Below, in pieces: positions 55,501 to 61,862 of a DNA stretch of 64,000 nt (position 1 is its first letter; each line of letters opens with the position of its first letter). The DNA comes from Gimesia maris (lineage in GTDB: Bacteria; Planctomycetota; Planctomycetia; Planctomycetales; Planctomycetaceae): assembly GCF_008298035.1 (NCBI RefSeq), contig NZ_CP042910.1, positions 186,001 to 250,000 of the forward strand, read 5' to 3'. The notes under the pieces were generated by a model. The model worked only from the letters and a program-made list of their open reading frames with translations, searched no databases and was not told the DNA's origin. The position numbers and the translations under genes were made by a program.

Positions 55501-57840
55501 CTCGTGGTGGGGGGAGGCGGCCGCTATCTCATCTTGTATTTTAAAACACTGCATCAGCTGGGAATCTTTGATACGTCCCGGGCAGAAATCGTCAAATTTC
55601 TACCGGTTAATTCTGAGAAGGTAATGTTTGCAGCGGGCGCAGAACACCTGCTGATTGTTGATCCCGAGAAAAAAATTCTGGAACGCTGGAGCCTGAAGAC
55701 GTTTCAGCGCGAAGCGACTGCTTTGCTTCCCATTCAGGATCCGCTGGAAGGAATCGCAATCGGGAATGCTTCTCGGGGGCCATTGGTTGTATTTGTGCAC
55801 AGTCATGACCCGTTCTACTTTGTCGATCCCGTTTCGATGCAGGAAGTGGATCTGGTCACCTTACATGAACTGTTAACTCCTGATGTGAATCTCGAATCAT
55901 CGGCAGACCGTATACAGAGGAGATTACGGGAGCGAAAGCTGAATCGGAGGCATGTCACTGATCATTTTAACGGAACGGATACGATTTCGGCAGATGGTCG
56001 TCTGGTTGGTATCAGATTCGGAGCGCTGGATGTGACTGGTCCCGTATACGATTGGCGTTCACTTAAAAGCCTGGGCTGGAAGTTATTACCGAATGCCTCT
56101 GGCTCACGGTTTTATACAGAGGCTGGAATCTTCGATACCGAGATGAAGCAAATCGGAAAGCAGAATCGCATCAGGCATATCCCGGCGGTTCAACCTGGTT
56201 ATTATCTGACGGTTCAAATTCACAATCACGGAAGTCGAAAACCACCTCAGGATCTGACGCTGCAGATTGAAGATGGGCAGAATCCCCAATTTCCGTTACC
56301 TGATATAGATGTGACCCAGTGTTTTGGCACGTTGCCCGATTTGGTTCCGTCATTTGAAAAGCGCTATACCTACATTCCAACTGCTGATCTGCTCGTGCAA
56401 ATTCCGATTACAAATGACAGATTGATCCTGCATCAAGTTGAAATCGACAGTCTGCTGGAAGAATCAGGCGAAGATTATCTCTACGTGACCTCGTTTGCTC
56501 CGGCAACAGGAAAGATCGGTACGCGCTGGGAGTGTCAATTTTCCGCGAAATCAAAACAGCAGGTCTCCTATCACCTGGAAACGGGACCTGAGGCTATGAC
56601 TGTTTCTCCAACCGGATTGATGACATGGGATATTCGCCCTGGTATTACCATTTCGAAAGTTCCGGTCCTGGTACGGTTGCAAAGTCAGTCCGGTAAGGAA
56701 TTGTACCACAGCTTCACAATCACGATTCCCGAAGCCTATAAAAATGCCCGCGAGCAGGCAGAGCTGGCGGCGAAGCAGAAGGCAGCAGAAGCGAAAGCGA
56801 AGCGGGAACAGGAGATTGCGCTGGCGGCAAAAGCAGTTGAGGCATCGCATGCCACCGAAAACCGAATGAGGCTGATCAAGTTGAAAAGAGAAGGGTCGAC
56901 CGCGAAGGATAAATTAGAAACAGAAGCAAAACTGTGGTTGAAACGCCAGCAGGAAAAACAGGGATTGCAGACGATTCCGTATCGTCTCTGGTCTGACGCG
57001 GACGGTAATCAAATCGAGGCACAACTGGTGCAGGTGTTTGGCGGAATTGTGAAAGTACGTCTTAAAAGTGATCCGCAAAACAGTTTGCGTTCGCGAAATA
57101 CGAACCCAAAACCGGAACTGATGAGCTTTACTCTGAGTGAACTCTCTTCAACCGATCAGAAGTATGTGCGAAATTATTCCGCTGCTCAAAGAGAGAAACG
57201 CGAACGTCCGGAGACGGCCGCAGAGCGACAGGAAAAATTCAGACGACAGTTACAACTGGTGGCAGCTTCAATCCGATCGCAGTCTCAGCGGTCGATTGGT
57301 TTTCCGCCTGCTTACTCCGTGGACCGGTTTGCAAGTGGCGTGCTGAAGGACAGGCCGATGCTGAGCTGGCGCGTGCATCTGCTGCCGTACCTGGGAGGGG
57401 CCGACCTCTATAATCTCTTCCGCCAGGACGAACCCTGGAACAGTGACTACAACAGGCGGCTGATTGCCCTGATGCCGTCTTTCTACCAGGCTCCCGGTTC
57501 CACCGCCGGAGAGGGAAAGACGAATCTGCTGGGCGTGAAAGGCAAGGATTGCATTTTTGTCGGGAAAAATGAAGTGCGGTCTCACTATGTCAGCGACGGA
57601 CTGGCTAATACGGCGATGGTGGTTGTTGTGCCGGATGAGCTGGCAATCGAGTGGACCAGGCCCGATGACTGGGAATATGCGGCGGAAAAAAAGATCAAAG
57701 ATCTGTTCAGCGCGGGATCGGATGTGTTCTGGTCTATCTTTGCTGACGGAAGTGTCAGGTCGATCTCGAATCAGAATTCTCTGAGTGATATTTCTCGAAT
57801 ATTTACCATCCGTGACGGGCAGCCTGTCAAGCTGAAATGA
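52588..57840 (+). CDS. Array paralogue B: three propeller/Ig modules, SHD1, DUF1559-C
   Basis: This 1750-residue protein starts with GTG, placed 8 bases after AAAGGA, and has a signal peptide (LLIAFSALICCEVAAQ). It is the longest complete member. Modules one (about 30-467) and two (about 484-912) open with GEAHLAPVNLPEI and GETHLRPAILPEI and contain GAASNGP. Module three (about 940-1380) is of the other type (DLVVGGGGRYLILYF, ERWSLKTFQREA). The Ig-like ends read MTVTPEGKIRWQVP, MSVSPAGVVSWAVP and MTVSPTGLMTWDI. A helix of alternating charge (about 1381-1460) follows, then SHD1 (YRLWSDADGNQIEAQLVQVF) with an insert, then the C-terminal domain (MLSWRVHLLPYLGGADLYNL, DEPWNSDYNRRL, GKTNLLGV). The stop overlaps the next ATG. 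Confidence 0.8.
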   Translation: MNSTLLRMSLLIAFSALICCEVAAQKTTKPGEAHLAPVNLPEITVPKIEPDQVNVKLPGACTELAIGGGGRYFVFHVPGKRQLIVFDVSQLEVVNTLRMSSDNFCYTAGADKLVIVYRDQNKIQSYQLPGLKEEQSQTLPADLKVAHITMGAASNGPILLGSDKAQGAWQFLDLETLGPSSVQISSEWELNHADRCDVEASADGRVFGICKRHASPSGLLRVAIIGNTVETRYLDQTWGTVFPNKDGSKLCNLTGIYDQELEKIDEFKNLIGGYLPCFSDFYLYPHGGRGNPYSVLLPGLNKPLLTVTGPGPEISPAVRHVVLPQGYRADVNTPGYPRRFYIEQAQLMMFVAETNDSIDVRPLNIVERLKKNGRVHFYVSRSPADVAYRGELYESEIEVKSVDGEVKVEQILPPPGMTVTPEGKIRWQVPEDYGVDLSHITEQIELKFKVSDPYGRESVIQTKLNIREKPVHFEILPLTAAGQAGETHLRPAILPEISASAFQGDRAVIKLPRPFSRVISGGGGRYLVFYLPDIRQLALFDVSRARVVNYMTVKSGIVSFAAGATKLVVLNHSQRIITRYELSTFKKEFARRIPVEGSVVQLALGAASNGPVYVGSVKTGDRRRRVMLNSFLDLESLELIELESERPPVIPLGDTKGFYVHASANGKVFGVSLREKDGWEGVTYEVDGKQLKTVPLKKSYGPMIPGPDGNHIFASGVVMNRVLMPVYQDLKSMYPSSDPNLLVQRVRTTKRDVKIYVTGETEPIATIPDVWEKGYGSYQSMMGSDARYMNAYYIPQAETLAYLPETKSRIHLHRVKLDQLLKNRKDDYFFTQSQPVKTAARGEKYEYKLEAKSNQTPLTYQIDSGPEGMSVSPAGVVSWAVPHDFKNDQTSVIVSVSNSTGKSLYHSYLLSLTGKIPAGSTAPKPQPLAKMDSKSVWERLNGSTQVTLPKLKAVQFEGKQKELTLPAEITDLVVGGGGRYLILYFKTLHQLGIFDTSRAEIVKFLPVNSEKVMFAAGAEHLLIVDPEKKILERWSLKTFQREATALLPIQDPLEGIAIGNASRGPLVVFVHSHDPFYFVDPVSMQEVDLVTLHELLTPDVNLESSADRIQRRLRERKLNRRHVTDHFNGTDTISADGRLVGIRFGALDVTGPVYDWRSLKSLGWKLLPNASGSRFYTEAGIFDTEMKQIGKQNRIRHIPAVQPGYYLTVQIHNHGSRKPPQDLTLQIEDGQNPQFPLPDIDVTQCFGTLPDLVPSFEKRYTYIPTADLLVQIPITNDRLILHQVEIDSLLEESGEDYLYVTSFAPATGKIGTRWECQFSAKSKQQVSYHLETGPEAMTVSPTGLMTWDIRPGITISKVPVLVRLQSQSGKELYHSFTITIPEAYKNAREQAELAAKQKAAEAKAKREQEIALAAKAVEASHATENRMRLIKLKREGSTAKDKLETEAKLWLKRQQEKQGLQTIPYRLWSDADGNQIEAQLVQVFGGIVKVRLKSDPQNSLRSRNTNPKPELMSFTLSELSSTDQKYVRNYSAAQREKRERPETAAERQEKFRRQLQLVAASIRSQSQRSIGFPPAYSVDRFASGVLKDRPMLSWRVHLLPYLGGADLYNLFRQDEPWNSDYNRRLIALMPSFYQAPGSTAGEGKTNLLGVKGKDCIFVGKNEVRSHYVSDGLANTAMVVVVPDELAIEWTRPDDWEYAAEKKIKDLFSAGSDVFWSIFADGSVRSISNQNSLSDISRIFTIRDGQPVKLK

Positions 57841-59270
57841 ATGATAGAAAGATTTCAGGTATGCGATTACCAGTGATATTCCTGACCCTGACGATCATGA
57901 TTCTTTGCGGGAGCAGTGCCGTTCCCGGTGTGAAGGGTGAGGCCTGGGCGGCTGAAGACACGGCGTCCCTGTTTCAAAAGTACAAGGGCGAACAGCAGGA
58001 GATCAAGCTGCCGGAGAAGGTGACCGATGTTGTGCTGGCGGGGAGCGGACGCTACCTGCTGATTCAGATGGGAGCGGCGAAACAGCTGGCCGTGTTTGAT
58101 GTGAACCAGGCAAAGATTATCAAGACGTTGCCGCTGATTTCCGACAAAGTGAAGATTGCCGCGGGGGCCGAGAAATTTATCGTCATCGACTCGGACCAGC
58201 ACATCATCGAACGCTGGTCGCTGACGACATTTGAACGCGAAAAAGTCAGCCAGACGCCATTTTCCGGAATCCTGAAAGCAGTGGGGATGGGTTATGCATC
58301 TCAGGGACCTTTCGTGGTGCGCTTTGCAGAGGAGGAAGATTATGACGCCAAGACCGGATGTCTGCTGGTTGATTTAGAGACGCTGGCGCCCGTGCCCGAC
58401 CTCACGTTTCGCCAGAGAATGGGTTTTCCGCGGAACAGGGAAACCATGAGAATCCGCGCTTCGGCAGGGGGAGAGCTGTTTGGGATTTCCACAGTCAGAA
58501 GGGATCGTGAAAGCCATCTCTGGGTTCTGGATGGTAAGAAAGTGAATAATTACCGTTCCTACAACTTGGAATTTATACGACCGCTGCCTGATGCGTCTTA
58601 TGTTTTAACCCGGTACGGTCTCTTTACGCGAGAACTGTTTTATCGAGGCAATGAACGTGGCAAAGAGGCGCAATATGTCACGACACTGCATCCAGCCTTC
58701 TATCTTGAGGTTCCTTATTTTAGTCGGGATAAAACGGGAACGTCATCAGGTTCCGATTATTTCGGCATTCTGTATTTAACGGAGACCGGACAGCGTATCG
58801 CCAATCTGCCTTTGAGTCCCCTGAATCTGGAGCAGGATGAGAGCAAGTACGGAGAACCCGAATTCGCCCCTGAATTCAGTCTTGATAAACGGTTGGTTTA
58901 TATTCCCCAGGCCGATCTGTTGCTGACATTTCCCTACACAAATGATCGAATGCTGATGACTCCCATTCAACTGCAAGCTGAACTGAAGAAGCGGGGAACG
59001 GACTATCTGTTTATTTCATCGCTGCCGCCAAGTCATTGTCAAAAAGGCAAAACGCTTGAGTATTCACTGCAAGTAGAATCCAGCTCCAGTCAGTTTGAGG
59101 TCGAACTCAGCGCGGCTCCGGAAGGGATGAAACTGATTGACAGTAAAAAACTCCGCTGGGAGGTTCCGGAATCTTTTGATGATGATGAGGTGTTTGTGGT
59201 CATCACAGTAAAAGCAAAAGGTGATCAGACGGAGTTCCAGACATTTCGTCTGGAGGTCCAGGATCGCTGA
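57837..59270 (+). CDS. Array paralogue C: single propeller/Ig module without tail
   Basis: This 477-residue protein overlaps paralogue B by 4 bases (ATGA), so translation is coupled. It has a signal peptide (LPVIFLTLTIMILCGSSAVP) and one module of the second type: VVLAGSGRYLLIQMG, QLAVFDVNQAKIIK, IIERWSLTTFEREKV and GMGYASQGPFVV. It ends with the Ig-like domain (PEGMKLIDSKKLRWEVPESF) and stops at the point where other members continue into the helix, SHD1 and C-terminal domain. It may be a free version of the module or a decayed full-length paralogue; the frame is intact. An ATG at 57861 is a possible alternative start. Confidence 0.75.
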   Translation: MNDRKISGMRLPVIFLTLTIMILCGSSAVPGVKGEAWAAEDTASLFQKYKGEQQEIKLPEKVTDVVLAGSGRYLLIQMGAAKQLAVFDVNQAKIIKTLPLISDKVKIAAGAEKFIVIDSDQHIIERWSLTTFEREKVSQTPFSGILKAVGMGYASQGPFVVRFAEEEDYDAKTGCLLVDLETLAPVPDLTFRQRMGFPRNRETMRIRASAGGELFGISTVRRDRESHLWVLDGKKVNNYRSYNLEFIRPLPDASYVLTRYGLFTRELFYRGNERGKEAQYVTTLHPAFYLEVPYFSRDKTGTSSGSDYFGILYLTETGQRIANLPLSPLNLEQDESKYGEPEFAPEFSLDKRLVYIPQADLLLTFPYTNDRMLMTPIQLQAELKKRGTDYLFISSLPPSHCQKGKTLEYSLQVESSSSQFEVELSAAPEGMKLIDSKKLRWEVPESFDDDEVFVVITVKAKGDQTEFQTFRLEVQDR

Positions 59271-59329
59271 CGGTCAGGTCAACCTGGTATGAACAACGTG
59301 AAACATTTTCTGAATCGATAATCAGTGCT

Positions 59330-61774
59330 ATGAGTAAAACGCGATTTCTTCCATTGATAAAAGGAACGGCCAGTATGCATTGCTTGAGGAGATGGGGCGG
59401 GCTGATGGTTCTGCTGGCTTCGCTATTCAGTGGGCTGGCAGCAGCACGGGCGCAGGTGGAGTTGCCTGAGCTGACACCCGTTCGCTTTTCTGGTGACCAG
59501 AAAGAAGTCCGGCTGCCGGCTGACGTGGATGATCTGGTTGTCGCTGCTGGGGGACGCTACCTGATTCTGAAACTGGAAGCGATCCGGCACCTGATCGTGT
59601 TCGATACGGTCAAAGCGGAGATCATCAAGTATCTGCCCCTGCCTTCCAGGGGGTGCTTTTTCGCGGCCGGTGCCCGCTGTCTGGTGGTATTGTCGCCTGA
59701 GAAAAAGACGATCGAACGCTGGGACCTCACTACATTCAAGCGGGAGCAAGTGGTCCCCGTTCCCTTTCCTGAGAAAGTGGTCCAGATGGCGATGGGACAT
59801 GCATCACCGGGACCGCTTGTATTTCTGGTTTCGGCGGGGACCAATAACCAGAGTTGCAAATTCATGGACCCGAATACGCTGCAGTTACTGGAGCTGCAGC
59901 AGTTCATTGAGCCTGAAAAAGCGGTTGAGGAGACAGATTCGCGTCGCAGTCGACTCATGTCACGACGGAGGGAAGAGCAGAGCATCCCGAAATATCTGAA
60001 ATCGATTCACCCCTCTGCGAATGGCCAGCTTGTCGCGACCGATTACTGCATGATGATGGTGACCGGGACGAGTGTCGGTTATCGTTTAAATCGCAATTCC
60101 GGTCTGCCTGATGCAGCGGGCAATCTGTTATATGCACCCAAGTCTGTTTATTCTGTTGGTCAGGATCAGTCGAGCGTGTTAAGCGAGTGGGGAATTCCCT
60201 ATCCCGCAGTTCAGCCGGGCCTGTTCTTTGTGTTACATACGCGCAACAGAAATATGAACGCGCCGCAGTCCGGGATCGTACTGCGGATCGCCAATTATCC
60301 CAAGTTGCTGTTTCCCCTCGGGAAGGTCAATACCGAATTAAGTATCAAAAGAGACGATTTTAAAGTACCGGAGGAAAAACGGTTTACATTTATTCCTGAT
60401 GCGAAACTGCTGATCCAGGTTCCCAATGTTGCTGACAAGCTGATTCTTCACAAAGCGGATTTGGAAGCGATGCTGAAAAATTCGCAGGACGATTATGCTT
60501 ATGTCACCTCGATCCCTCCCAATACGGCTGCCTTGGGACAAACCTACCAGCATCAGTTGACAGTGAATTCGAGCAGGAAAGTCAAGTTCGAGTTGACGAA
60601 TGCTCCTGAGCAGATGACGATTTCCGATTCCGGCCTGATCTCGTGGAAGGTGCCGAATGAATTTTCCAGTCCGGTTGTACCGGTAGAGGTTCAGCTGGAG
60701 ATGGAGTCGGCATTGAAAACGAAGTATGCGTTTTTAATTAACATCTCAAAGATCGTTGTAGATATGGCTCAGAACAAAGAGCTGGCAGCCGCAATGAGGG
60801 ACAAAGCACGCCAGGAACGGATGCAGGAGTCGAATGACAAACGGCTTCAGTTGATGCTTGCGAAATTAAAAGAATCCGGTCCCCGGGCAAAACAGCTGGC
60901 AGAAAACAATGCACTTGGCTATCTGAGACGGCTGGAGGCAGACGAAAATCGAAAACAGAGTGCTCCTGTATTACGGACCTGGAGAGATGTCTCAGGCAAT
61001 GAACTGGATGCGCAAATGCTTGAAGTCTTTGCAGGTAGAGTGAAACTGAAAAGTAATTCGTCGGGTGAGTATGATATCCCCCTGAATGAACTGAGTGCCG
61101 TTGATCAGAAATACATTCGGGAAATCACAGCGGCTGCACGCGAAGCACAGAAAAAAACGAAAGCTGCTGAGTCGCTGGCCTTTTCTCCCCATTTGCAGAT
61201 GCGTCAGGTTTATGCCGGGCTGCAGAGAAGTTTGCAAGAGCTGCGAGGAAGATTTATCAGTGCCCGTTCGCGTTCCAGAGAAGGAGAGCCACTGTTGAGC
61301 TGGCGCGTCCAACTGCTGCGGTATAACGGGGGCGGCGACCTGTATAAACTCTTTCGTCACGATGAACCCTGGGACAGCGAATACAATAAACGCCTGATTC
61401 CGCTGATGCCCGCCTATTACCGCACGCCGAACTCCAAAGTGGACGAGGGGAAAACCAACCTGCAGGTTGTCAGCGGAGAACATTGCCTGTTTAAAGACAG
61501 TGGCTCGGTTGGACTGACCGAGGTCACAGATGAGCTGGGACAGACGGTAATGCTGGTAGAAGTACCCGATAAACTGGCGGTCGAGTGGACCAGGCCGGAT
61601 GACTGGGAATTCACATCCGAGGCGGCAATCAAAGACCTGTTCGGGTTTCATCCGGACGGATTTTTTGCCTTGTTTGCGGATGGGGCTGTGAATTTCATCT
61701 CCAGCGAAAATTCATTGAGCGATATTTCCCGGGCGTTCAAACGCGATGACGGCGGAAAGGTAGAGTTGAAATGA
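59330..61774 (+). CDS. Array paralogue D: one propeller/Ig module, SHD1, DUF1559-C
   Basis: This 814-residue protein carries the minimal complete architecture. The first ATG is 59330, but an ATG at 59375, 9 bases after AAGGAAC, gives 799 residues and a neater signal peptide (GGLMVLLASLFSGLAAARAQ). The single module is of the second type (DLVVAAGGRYLILKLE, IERWDLTTFKREQVV, MAMGHASPGPLVF) with an Ig-like end (QMTISDSGLISWKVPNEF). Next come a charged helix, SHD1 (RTWRDVSGNELDAQMLEVF, then YDIPLNELSAVDQKYI) and the C-terminal DUF1559-type domain (LLSWRVQLLRYNGGGDLYKL, HDEPWDSEYNKRLIPLMPAY, DGFFALFADGAVNFIS). The last is very close to paralogue A. The function is unknown. Confidence 0.8.
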   Translation: MSKTRFLPLIKGTASMHCLRRWGGLMVLLASLFSGLAAARAQVELPELTPVRFSGDQKEVRLPADVDDLVVAAGGRYLILKLEAIRHLIVFDTVKAEIIKYLPLPSRGCFFAAGARCLVVLSPEKKTIERWDLTTFKREQVVPVPFPEKVVQMAMGHASPGPLVFLVSAGTNNQSCKFMDPNTLQLLELQQFIEPEKAVEETDSRRSRLMSRRREEQSIPKYLKSIHPSANGQLVATDYCMMMVTGTSVGYRLNRNSGLPDAAGNLLYAPKSVYSVGQDQSSVLSEWGIPYPAVQPGLFFVLHTRNRNMNAPQSGIVLRIANYPKLLFPLGKVNTELSIKRDDFKVPEEKRFTFIPDAKLLIQVPNVADKLILHKADLEAMLKNSQDDYAYVTSIPPNTAALGQTYQHQLTVNSSRKVKFELTNAPEQMTISDSGLISWKVPNEFSSPVVPVEVQLEMESALKTKYAFLINISKIVVDMAQNKELAAAMRDKARQERMQESNDKRLQLMLAKLKESGPRAKQLAENNALGYLRRLEADENRKQSAPVLRTWRDVSGNELDAQMLEVFAGRVKLKSNSSGEYDIPLNELSAVDQKYIREITAAAREAQKKTKAAESLAFSPHLQMRQVYAGLQRSLQELRGRFISARSRSREGEPLLSWRVQLLRYNGGGDLYKLFRHDEPWDSEYNKRLIPLMPAYYRTPNSKVDEGKTNLQVVSGEHCLFKDSGSVGLTEVTDELGQTVMLVEVPDKLAVEWTRPDDWEFTSEAAIKDLFGFHPDGFFALFADGAVNFISSENSLSDISRAFKRDDGGKVELK

Positions 61775-61862
61775 ACGTGCTTGATCAATCCAACGAAGAG
61801 CGGGCTGTTTCGAAGAGGGACTCTGGTTCCCTGGCTCTGATGAGATTTGACGGGGTGATGTC

